DNA of 5,122 nucleotides, taken from the NCBI GenBank assembly GCA_902766475.1, contig CACXDQ010000259.1, positions 1 through 5,122 of the forward strand, read 5' to 3'. Shown here piece by piece: positions 1 to 5,122 of the stretch (position 1 is its first letter; the number at the start of each line of letters is the position of its first letter). The translations under genes were made by a program, and so were the position numbers. Below the pieces are notes generated by a model. The model was not told the origin of the DNA. It did not search any database and saw nothing but the letters and a program-made list of their open reading frames with translations. Origin of the DNA: an uncultured Eubacteriales bacterium (GTDB taxonomy: Bacteria; Bacillota; Clostridia; Christensenellales; Borkfalkiaceae).

Positions 1-1
1 T

Positions 2-256
2 TATGCTTGCGTGTTCGATAAAGACAACAAAATCGTCTATGAGCCGTCTTTTATCTCCGTAAACGATATTGCTAAAATTTCCGAAAAATGCGATATTGTT
101 TCGGATAAGCCGATAGACGGGTACAATGCGAAGGTCGCTTCTCCTTCGGAAGGATTTAAGCTTGCGGTTGAAAGTAAGCTTATTAACGCAACGTTTGACA
201 GAGAAACGCTTATTCCGCTGTACGTCAAAAAAAGTCAGGCGGAAGAAGAGTTATGA
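2..256 (+). CDS. tsaB: TsaB C-terminal part (tRNA t6A37 biosynthesis), 5' truncated by window edge
   Basis: The frame is open from the first complete codon (nt 2) to TGA at 254-256, giving 84 residues of a protein whose start lies outside the window. TsaB proteins are usually about 220-240 residues, so this is roughly the last third. The fragment opens with YACVFDKDNKIVYE, which fits the beta-strand region of TsaB that usually reads like 'VYAALYD.DGK'. It ends with PLYVKKSQAEEEL, which matches the conserved TsaB tail (P-L-Y-x-R/K-K-x-x-A-E). In the family, TsaB is the inactive ASKHA-fold partner that joins TsaD and TsaE to transfer threonylcarbamoyl to A37 of ANN-decoding tRNAs in the cytoplasm. 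The stop overlaps the rimI start (ATGA at 253-256), a pairing common in bacteria, which supports the call. The GTG at 11-13 is an internal Val codon, not a start. The assignment rests on the tail motif and context, not on a full domain. Confidence 0.85.
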   Translation, partial: YACVFDKDNKIVYEPSFISVNDIAKISEKCDIVSDKPIDGYNAKVASPSEGFKLAVESKLINATFDRETLIPLYVKKSQAEEEL

Positions 257-687
257 TCTTTCGTAAATGGCTTATTTCCGACAATAATGACATCTCCGTT
301 ATGGAGGAAAAGTATTTCACCGATCCGTGGAGCGTTGCTATGCTCGACGCTTCCGTTAAAGGAAACGGTTTTGTGGGATACGTTGCGGTTGAAAACGATA
401 AAATCTGCGGTTATATTGGCGCCGATTATTGCTTCGAGGTTGCGGATATTTTGCTCGTAGCCGTTGATGAAAATTTCAGAAGAAAGGGCGTTGCGACTAA
501 ACTTTTTGAAAAGGTTGAAACCGAATTGAAAGAAAATGACGTTGAGAGGATAATGCTCGAAGTCAGAAAATCAAATTTTGCGGCGCAAAATTGCTATGCT
601 AAACTCGGTTTTAAAGTTATCGCCGTAAGAGAAAAGTATTATCAATATACAGAAGACGCATTGATAATGGAGAAAAAAATAAAATAA
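253..687 (+). CDS. rimI: RimI-type ribosomal-protein alanine N-acetyltransferase (GNAT)
   Basis: This is a complete 144-residue GNAT protein, the normal length for RimI. The acetyl-CoA pyrophosphate loop is RRKGVA (residues 76-81, the R/Q-x-x-G-x-G/A motif) after the strand ADILLVAV (64-71). The pattern LEVRKSNFAAQNCYAKLGF (102-120) followed by REKYYQY and EDALIMEK (134-141) is characteristic of RimI rather than of generic GNATs. E103 and Y115 fall where RimI has its proposed general base and general acid. In E. coli, RimI acetylates the N-terminal alanine of ribosomal protein bS18; in Firmicutes a broader N-alpha-acetylation role is plausible. Translation starts at ATG 253, overlapping the tsaB stop, with a purine-rich GGAAGAAGAG at 241-250 serving as SD. 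The tsaB-rimI linkage supports the call; the usual third partner, tsaD, is not downstream. The last codons run through an A7 tract (673-679) to TAA at 685-687. Confidence 0.92.
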   Translation: MIFRKWLISDNNDISVMEEKYFTDPWSVAMLDASVKGNGFVGYVAVENDKICGYIGADYCFEVADILLVAVDENFRRKGVATKLFEKVETELKENDVERIMLEVRKSNFAAQNCYAKLGFKVIAVREKYYQYTEDALIMEKKIK

Positions 688-1406
688 TTACAACGATAAA
701 TTCACTTAGTGCAATAGACGAGGGGAGCGGTAAAGTATTGCTTTTTTTGCACGGATACCTATCTTGCAAAGAGAGCTTTTCTTATCAGATAAAGTATTTT
801 TCGAGGTTTTTCAGAGTTGTTGCGGTCGATATGACGGGCTTCGGGAATAGTCCGATGATGAAAAAGCCTTATTCGCTTGACGACTATGCCGCCGAAATCT
901 CTTCCGTTATTGATACTCTTAACGTAAAAAAAGTCGATATTATCGCTCATTCTTTCGGGGCGAGAGTTCTTGTGCGCCTTTTAAAGACAGACGACAGGAT
1001 AGATAAGATCGTGCTTACCGGAGCGGCGGGGTTAAAGCCGAGGCGCACTGTCAAATATGTTTTAAATAAACTAAAATTCAATGCATTATCGCATTTTATA
1101 CCGAGGGAAAAATTAAAAAAATATTATTCTGAAGATTATAATTCGTTAAACGACGTCATGAAAGAGAGTTTTAAGCTCATAATCGGTGACAGGTTGGACG
1201 AAGAATACAAAAAGATAAAGAACGAAACGCTTTTGGTTTTCGGCAAAGACGATAGAGAAACGCCCTTGTATGCGGCAAAACGAATGAGGAAATATATTAA
1301 AAATTCCAAGTTGAAAGTTTTACCGCATGCGGGGCATTTTTGTTTCTGCGAATTTCCAAACGAGTTTAACGGGGTGGTATTTTCATTTTTGACGGGTGGA
1401 TTATGA
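684..1406 (+). CDS. Alpha/beta hydrolase; true start uncertain (only canonical start is TTG 738)
   Basis: This is an alpha/beta-hydrolase-fold enzyme of unknown substrate, probably cytoplasmic. Counted from TTG 738 it has 222 residues. Visible features are the oxyanion-hole HG (5-6), the strand/loop VVAVDMTGFGNS (27-38), the nucleophile elbow AHSFG with Ser72, a variable cap with many Lys and Tyr at about 100-160, FGKDD with the likely acid Asp172, and HAGH with catalytic His200. The triad therefore appears complete. The frame upstream of TTG 738 is open back to 615 and reads ITTINSLSAIDEGSGKV, which looks like the missing first strand and the usual E-G-S-G-K turn before VLLFLHG. The coding region is therefore drawn from ATA 684/ATT 687, which touch the rimI stop. 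No ATG, GTG, TTG or CTG exists in that stretch. TTG 738 does have AGGGGAG at 721-727, so a short start there is the alternative. The stop overlaps the next gene as ATGA. No signal peptide is seen. The fold is certain; the start and substrate are not. Confidence 0.85.
   Translation: MITTINSLSAIDEGSGKVLLFLHGYLSCKESFSYQIKYFSRFFRVVAVDMTGFGNSPMMKKPYSLDDYAAEISSVIDTLNVKKVDIIAHSFGARVLVRLLKTDDRIDKIVLTGAAGLKPRRTVKYVLNKLKFNALSHFIPREKLKKYYSEDYNSLNDVMKESFKLIIGDRLDEEYKKIKNETLLVFGKDDRETPLYAAKRMRKYIKNSKLKVLPHAGHFCFCEFPNEFNGVVFSFLTGGL
721..740 (+). promoter_or_regulatory. Shine-Dalgarno and TTG start candidate for the hydrolase
   Basis: AGGGGAG at 721-727 lies 10 nt before TTG 738-740, the only standard initiation codon in this frame. 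Initiation here would remove the first strand of the fold and begin inside the strand VLLFLHG, so the site may be real, secondary, or a chance purine run that encodes E-G-S-G. It competes with the upstream non-canonical start described for the hydrolase. Confidence 0.4.
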
Positions 1407-2980
1407 ATGAAAATTTATTTATTTTGCTGTATTGTCTTATCGCAACGCTTTCAGTTTCTTTGATCTTACCTCTCGAATACGCAGTATATCAGCAGTCGGG
1501 CTATGACGAAAATAAGCTGATTTCTTGCTATATTAAACAAAAAACGATAATTAAAAGCATGCTTTTATCCGTGATATTGTGTCTGTTCAATATCTTATTC
1601 GGCGTTTTTGGAATACTTAATTATATTTCGATAAGCGTTATTGCTGTCTTTTGCTGCTTTTATGTGTTTTTTGCTGACAAAAATGTTAAGATAATCAAAA
1701 AAGTCGTTATCACGTCGAGATTTTTAAGGCTAACTGGGTTTTCTTTTATATTGACGTTTTTACTCGAAATTTCAGTCTGTTATGCTTTTCGTCTTGTGTT
1801 TGACGTGTATTATGCTTGCGGGATCGGCGCTTTTATTGTTCTTGCGTATTGCCACACGCTTGGCGTATCAAAAAAAGTCAATATGCCTTTTGATAGATTG
1901 AATTATGTATTGTCTATAAACAAATGCAAGAAAAAACTTGCTAAAAAAAATGATCTGATAAAAATAGGCATTACCGGCAGTTGCGGAAAGACGTCGGTCA
2001 AAAATATTCTTGCGGCAATGCTTTCGGTTGATTATAAAGTTTACGCAACGCCTAAATCATATAATACCCCTCTCGGCATATGTAAGTCGGTTTCAAAAAT
2101 GAACGATGATACTGAAGTTTTTATAGCCGAAATGGGGGCGAGAAATAAGGGGGATATAAAAGAACTTACAAATATCGTTAAACCTGAAATAGGCGTAATA
2201 ACGGGGATAACCGAACAGCATCTCGAAACTTTCGGAAGTTTAGAGAATATTAAAGATACGAAATTTGAGTTGATAGATGGGCTTAGTGAGAATGGATATG
2301 CGGTTTTTTCCGCCGATACAATAGGAAGTACGGAACTTTACGAAAGGGCAAAGGTAAATAAATGTCTTGTCGGAATAAACGGCTTAAACGTTAAGGCTGA
2401 AAATATTGTAATTAGCAGCTGTCAGACAAGTTTCGATCTGATATTAAAAGACGTTCGTTTTCCCGTCGTTACAAAATTGCTCGGCAGACATAGCGTTACA
2501 GATATTTGTCTTGCGTCCGCAGTCGCTCTCTATCTCGGAGTTAAACCGCATAGAATAGCAGATTGTGTATTTACGTTAAAGCCGACGGAGCATAGAGCGG
2601 AAGTTTTTGTTACGGAGAGCGGAGTTACTGTTATCGACGACGGATATAATGCTAATATCTTAGGGATAGAGAGTGACGCAGAAATATTAAAGACGTTCAA
2701 CGGAAAAAAATTTGCGGTCATAAGCGGTATCGTTGAGGGCGGAAAAAGAGAAGAGGAACTTAATAAAAATGTTGGAAAAATTCTTTCCGAAAGCGTTGAC
2801 GTGATTATTGCGGTCGGTAATAACGCCGACGCCGTTTTGAGCGGAACGGTTGATATTAAAGGACTTGAAAAACATTACGCCAAAAATTTATGCGAGGCAG
2901 AAAACATTTTAAAAAATGAGATAAAATCGGGAAATATTGTTATTTTTATAAATGACTTGCCCGACAGTTATAAGGTTTGA
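1403..2980 (+). CDS. Membrane-anchored MurF-like Mur ligase
   Basis: This 525-residue protein has two parts. Residues 1-155 are strongly hydrophobic, with about five predicted membrane segments (near 4-24, 52-72, 74-92, 112-132 and 134-152). A basic linker follows (KCKKKLAKK, 174-182). The rest is an ATP-dependent Mur ligase: P-loop TGSCGKTS (191-198), TPKSYNTPLG (216-225), EMGARNKGDI (243-252), GVITGITEQHLETFGS (264-279), Lys287 in KFEL as the likely carbamylated lysine, GRHSV (361-365), EHRAE (396-400) and DDGYNAN (412-418). The YNAN and TP-x-S-x-N-TP-x-G motifs point to the MurF branch, which joins D-Ala-D-Ala to the UDP-MurNAc-tripeptide. Ordinary MurF is cytosolic, about 450 residues, and ends near a KGSR motif. 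Here that motif is absent and the protein ends in IFINDLPDSYKV. The acceptor may therefore differ, possibly something at the membrane (inference). Start ATG 1403 overlaps the hydrolase stop, with a weak SD (GGGTGG, 1394-1399). Downstream ddl would supply its dipeptide substrate. Confidence 0.88.
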   Translation: MNENLFILLYCLIATLSVSLILPLEYAVYQQSGYDENKLISCYIKQKTIIKSMLLSVILCLFNILFGVFGILNYISISVIAVFCCFYVFFADKNVKIIKKVVITSRFLRLTGFSFILTFLLEISVCYAFRLVFDVYYACGIGAFIVLAYCHTLGVSKKVNMPFDRLNYVLSINKCKKKLAKKNDLIKIGITGSCGKTSVKNILAAMLSVDYKVYATPKSYNTPLGICKSVSKMNDDTEVFIAEMGARNKGDIKELTNIVKPEIGVITGITEQHLETFGSLENIKDTKFELIDGLSENGYAVFSADTIGSTELYERAKVNKCLVGINGLNVKAENIVISSCQTSFDLILKDVRFPVVTKLLGRHSVTDICLASAVALYLGVKPHRIADCVFTLKPTEHRAEVFVTESGVTVIDDGYNANILGIESDAEILKTFNGKKFAVISGIVEGGKREEELNKNVGKILSESVDVIIAVGNNADAVLSGTVDIKGLEKHYAKNLCEAENILKNEIKSGNIVIFINDLPDSYKV

Positions 2981-2986
2981 TAAACA

Positions 2987-3000
2987 AGGAGGGATATTTG
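2987..3000 (+). promoter_or_regulatory. Strong Shine-Dalgarno setting the ddl start at TTG 2998
   Basis: AGGAGG at 2987-2992, a perfect anti-SD match, is followed 5 nt later by TTG 2998-3000. This places initiation so that the protein begins M-K-N-V-L-I-F-F-G-G, exactly the N-terminal strand and GG turn expected of Ddl. An earlier in-frame TTG at 2977, overlapping the Mur ligase stop, has no comparable SD and would add seven residues encoded by the SD itself. Confidence 0.88.
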
Positions 3001-4107
3001 AAAAACGTATTGATTTTTTTCGGTGGAGTTTCATGTGAGCACGACGTTTCCGTCATTACGGGCGTTCTTACTTTAAACGCTTTAAAATGTGAAAAGTATA
3101 ACCCTATACCGATTTACATAGACGAAAACGGAAGGTGGTTTTCGGGCGATGCGCTAAGGGATATTTCCTTTTATAAGAACTTTGATTTAAAGAAGGTAAA
3201 AAGCGTAGTTCTTCTGCCAAAGGATAGATGTATTTATGAAAAGAAGAAAAACGGCTTAAAGAAGATTGCCGAAGTATCCGTTGCGCTTAATTGTCTGCAT
3301 GGGCTAAACGGAGAGGATGGGAGCCTTGCCGGCTTTCTGACATTATGCGATATTCCGTTTGCTTCGCCTCACATTTTTGCGTCGTCCGTAAGCATGGATA
3401 AATATTATACCAAGCTTTTACTTTCGGGGCTCGGCGTAAACAGCTTGCCCTACGTCAGGGTTTGCAGAGAAAATTTTTACAAAAATAAACGTATTGCGTG
3501 TCAATTTGTGGAGAAAAGATCGACTTATCCCGTAATAGTTAAGCCGGCAAATCTCGGCAGCAGCATAGGTATTAAGGTTGTTAAAAGCGGTGAAGAACTA
3601 ATGTCTGCACTTGAAAACGCTTTTAAATACGACGGAAAAGTTATCGTCGAAAAGGCGCTTGAAAAATTCAGAGAGATAAACTGTGCATGCTATAAGTCGG
3701 GAGATAAATATATTGTTTCAGAGTGCGAAGAGCCAACTTTAAACGGAGATATGTTGACTTTTGACGATAAATATTTAAGCGCCGGGACAAAGCGTTTTCC
3801 TGCCGACCTTGACAAGGCGACTGAAACGATTATTAAAGATACGGTAAAAAAGGTTTACAGAAAACTCGATTTTAACGGCGTTGTAAGAATGGACTTTCTT
3901 TTATCCGACGGCGAAGTGTATCTTAACGAAATAAATTCCGTTCCCGGCTCGCTCGCATATTATCTGTTCTGCGACGGTACGGATAAGATATCGCAGTTTT
4001 TATCGACGATAATCGAGGACGGGATAGATGAATATTTAAGATATAAGTCGAATGAATTCGTTTATAGGGGCGGGGTATTAAACGGGCTTGGTAAATTGAA
4101 GAGATAG
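2998..4107 (+). CDS. ddl: D-alanine--D-alanine ligase (ATP-grasp), divergent C-terminal loop
   Basis: This is a complete 369-residue ATP-grasp ligase, normal length for Ddl, that condenses two D-alanines with ATP hydrolysis in the cytoplasm for peptidoglycan stem peptides. Motifs in order: GGVSCEHDVS (9-18) with Glu14, the expected D-Ala-binding glutamate; LHGLNGEDGSLAG (100-112); SMDKYYTK (132-139); YPVIVKPANLGSSIGI (177-192) with the GSS loop; VIVEKAL and REINCA (215-230); DDKYLS (256-261), which keeps the Lys-Tyr pair of the omega loop; RMDFLL (297-302); and YLNEINSVPGS (308-318) with the metal ligands Glu311 and Asn313. The retained Tyr259 argues for D-Ala-D-Ala rather than the D-Ala-D-Lac activity linked to Phe at this place. 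The family's usual PG-[MF]-T-x-x-S-L is replaced by PGSLAYYL (316-323), so the second-substrate pocket differs. TTG 2998 is chosen for its SD. The gene lies 17 nt after the Mur ligase stop, suggesting coupled expression. A VanA-type ligase is unlikely: no vanH, vanX or regulator is nearby. Confidence 0.93.
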   Translation: MKNVLIFFGGVSCEHDVSVITGVLTLNALKCEKYNPIPIYIDENGRWFSGDALRDISFYKNFDLKKVKSVVLLPKDRCIYEKKKNGLKKIAEVSVALNCLHGLNGEDGSLAGFLTLCDIPFASPHIFASSVSMDKYYTKLLLSGLGVNSLPYVRVCRENFYKNKRIACQFVEKRSTYPVIVKPANLGSSIGIKVVKSGEELMSALENAFKYDGKVIVEKALEKFREINCACYKSGDKYIVSECEEPTLNGDMLTFDDKYLSAGTKRFPADLDKATETIIKDTVKKVYRKLDFNGVVRMDFLLSDGEVYLNEINSVPGSLAYYLFCDGTDKISQFLSTIIEDGIDEYLRYKSNEFVYRGGVLNGLGKLKR

Positions 4108-4161
4108 AACCTATTTTTTATTTACGGCATAAGATACAGTGTGTTTTACAGAGGAGAAATT

Positions 4162-4902
4162 ATGTCGATTTATGCCGCAAATGCGCTATTTTGGTTACTT
4201 TTTATATTTATTTGTACATCTTTCGGGGCACTTGCGGCATGCTTATTTTCACATAAAATACTTGATAGGGGTTTTCCTTTTATAGGCGGGTTTTCATCGG
4301 GGATAATGGTTGCCGCTTCGGTTTGGTCACTCATAATTCCCGCAATGGAAAATTCGGTATTTTACGGTGTCGGTGCGGCGATGGAAATAATATGCGGGTT
4401 TTTGATCGGGGGAATTTTTATTCTCTTAATCGTTAAATTTTTGCCCGAAAACGACGAGGGAAGCTTTAAATCTCTTTTTATTGCCGTAACGATACACAAT
4501 ATTCCCGAGGGGCTTGCCGTAGGTTTTGCGTTCGGCGCCTTGGGAAAGACCGACCTGACTCTTGCGGCGGCAATAGGCGTTGCGTTCGGTATAGGCATAC
4601 AGAATATCCCCGAAGGTGCGGCTGTCGCCCTTCCGGCAAGGAAGGCATATGGCAAGAAGAAGAGTTTATTTTTCGGGAGTATGAGCGGCATCGTCGAGCC
4701 TATCGCCGGCATTATCGGGTTTTTTCTTGCCGAGATAATAACTCCGCTTTTATCGTCGCTGATGTCGTTCGCCGCCGGAGCAATGGTCTTTGCCGCCCTC
4801 GTCGATATTCTTCCCGAAGCTCTTGAAAAAAACAGAATAAAGGGTAGCGTCGGTTTCTTTATCGGTTTTCTTATCATGATGTCGCTCGATATCCTGCTTT
4901 AA
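4162..4902 (+). CDS. ZIP-family divalent metal transporter (GufA-like)
   Basis: This 246-residue, highly hydrophobic protein has about eight predicted membrane segments and is expected in the cytoplasmic membrane. The two signature helices are visible: IHNIPEGLAVGFAFG (111-125, TM4) with His112, Asn113 and Glu116, and IQNIPEGAAVALP (146-158, TM5) with Gln147, Asn148 and Glu151. These residues line the metal path in ZIP proteins. SGIVEPIAGIIG (175-186) supplies another likely ligand, Glu179, and FAAGAMVFAALVDILPEA (203-220) is the usual late-helix motif. The QNIPEG form of TM5 and the short length fit the GufA branch. ZIP proteins move zinc, and sometimes iron or manganese, into the cytoplasm; the metal cannot be told from sequence. 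ATG 4162 is chosen because GAGGAG (4151-4156) sits 5 nt upstream; an in-frame GTG at 4141 lies upstream of that SD and is unlikely. A 54-nt gap separates it from ddl with no evident terminator or clear promoter, so read-through from ddl is possible. Confidence 0.92.
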   Translation: MSIYAANALFWLLFIFICTSFGALAACLFSHKILDRGFPFIGGFSSGIMVAASVWSLIIPAMENSVFYGVGAAMEIICGFLIGGIFILLIVKFLPENDEGSFKSLFIAVTIHNIPEGLAVGFAFGALGKTDLTLAAAIGVAFGIGIQNIPEGAAVALPARKAYGKKKSLFFGSMSGIVEPIAGIIGFFLAEIITPLLSSLMSFAAGAMVFAALVDILPEALEKNRIKGSVGFFIGFLIMMSLDILL

Positions 4903-4905
4903 TAT

Positions 4906-4932
4906 AAAACGCCTGTTTAATGGCGTTTTTTT
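4906..4932 (+). terminator. Rho-independent terminator after the ZIP gene
   Basis: AAAACGCC (4906-4913) pairs fully with GGCGTTTT (4922-4929) around an 8-nt loop. The T-run 4926-4932 forms the U-tract. It begins 4 nt after the ZIP stop codon and probably ends the whole transcript, because no other terminator is visible in the window. Confidence 0.9.
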
Positions 4933-4963
4933 ATACAAATTTTTAAAATATTTACAAAAACCG

Positions 4964-4992
4964 TTGTAAAATAATCGACGTTGTGATATAAT
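4964..4992 (+). promoter_or_regulatory. Sigma-A-type promoter with extended -10
   Basis: TTGTAA (4964-4969) and a perfect TATAAT (4987-4992) are separated by exactly 17 nt. TG at 4984-4985 one base before the -10 makes an extended -10. Transcription would start near 4999, leaving a leader of only about 13-25 nt before the lipoprotein start. It lies in the AT-rich gap after the terminator, so it drives a new transcription unit. Confidence 0.8.
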
Positions 4993-5023
4993 CTAAACAT
5001 TAAAAAAAACAATGGTAATAACA

Positions 5024-5122
5024 ATGAAATCAAACAGGCTTACGACAAGTTTTTTTCCGACTTTATTTTTTATAATAAGTATTTGTTTATTTTCCGCATG
5101 TTCCGGCGGCAATTCCCCGAAA
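5024..5122 (+). CDS. Predicted lipoprotein, N-terminal part only (cut by window end)
   Basis: The frame runs 33 codons to the window edge without a stop. It encodes a type II signal peptide: a short basic start (MKSNR), a hydrophobic core (residues 10-24, rich in Phe, Leu and Ile) and a lipobox-like LFSAC with Cys26, followed by the small, flexible SGGNSP typical of a lipoprotein linker. The product would be exported, lipidated on Cys26 and anchored on the outer face of the cytoplasmic membrane. Phe at the -3 position is tolerated but not the consensus. A second in-frame ATG at 5012 would add four residues (MVIT). Neither ATG has a convincing Shine-Dalgarno; ATG 5024 gives the more usual n-region. 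The mature domain is outside the window, so the function is unknown. It has its own promoter and is separated from the ZIP gene by a terminator. Confidence 0.75.
   Translation, partial: MKSNRLTTSFFPTLFFIISICLFSACSGGNSPK

Noticed and set aside
1403..2980. Plain housekeeping murF
   Set aside because: The N-terminal membrane domain and the absence of the KGSR motif do not fit ordinary MurF, so only a MurF-like call is made. It could still serve as the sole MurF in this organism.
2977..2997. TTG 2977 as the ddl start (TTGA overlap with the Mur ligase stop)
   Set aside because: The added residues are encoded by the AGGAGG itself, and TTG 2998 sits 5 nt behind that perfect SD and matches the Ddl N-terminus.
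2977..4107. Part of a vancomycin-resistance (van) cluster
   Set aside because: The omega loop keeps the Lys-Tyr pair of D-Ala-D-Ala ligases, and there is no vanH, vanX, vanT or VanR/S-like gene in the window.
4141..4161. GTG 4141 as the start of the ZIP transporter
   Set aside because: It lies upstream of the GAGGAG SD, which is correctly spaced for ATG 4162. The extra residues would be encoded by the SD region.
4108..4161. Terminator or promoter between ddl and the ZIP gene
   Set aside because: The 54-nt gap has no stem followed by a T-run and no well-spaced -35/-10 pair; only AT-rich sequence and the SD are visible.
4362..4877. 171-codon open frame on the minus strand inside the ZIP gene
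   Set aside because: It lies wholly antisense to a protein with strong ZIP motifs. Its translation is rich in Pro, Ile and Lys without any domain, as expected from the complement of hydrophobic codons, and no minus-strand SD or promoter was seen.

Overview
The window is an AT-rich, densely packed bacterial segment with every gene on the + strand, ATGA-type stop/start overlaps and Shine-Dalgarno sites of the AGGAGG/GAGGAG type. This looks like a low-GC Firmicutes chromosome, probably an anaerobic clostridial or Christensenellales-like lineage. That placement is an inference from gene order and protein style, not from a marker gene.

Left part (1-687): the 3' end of tsaB (t6A tRNA modification) overlaps rimI (N-alpha-acetyltransferase). 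This is the familiar bacterial tsaB-rimI pair, but tsaD does not follow.

Centre (about 684-4107): three tightly linked genes follow. They encode an alpha/beta hydrolase, a MurF-like Mur ligase carrying an N-terminal multi-pass membrane domain, and a D-alanine--D-alanine ligase (Ddl). The hydrolase and Mur ligase overlap by ATGA, and ddl starts 17 nt after the Mur ligase stop behind a perfect AGGAGG. Ddl makes the D-Ala-D-Ala dipeptide that a MurF-type ligase would attach to an acceptor. The predicted membrane domain and the loss of the usual MurF C-terminal motif suggest this ligase is not an ordinary cytosolic MurF. The hydrolase is the unexplained partner. Its recognisable fold begins upstream of its only standard start codon, so it may use an AUA/AUU start overlapping the rimI stop, or slippage on an A7 run.

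Right part (4108-5122): a ZIP-family metal transporter (GufA-like) has its own strong SD and is closed by a clear rho-independent terminator. After it comes an intergenic promoter with an extended -10 and the first codons of a predicted lipoprotein, cut by the window edge. No RNA genes, CRISPR arrays, insertion sequences or phage genes were seen.
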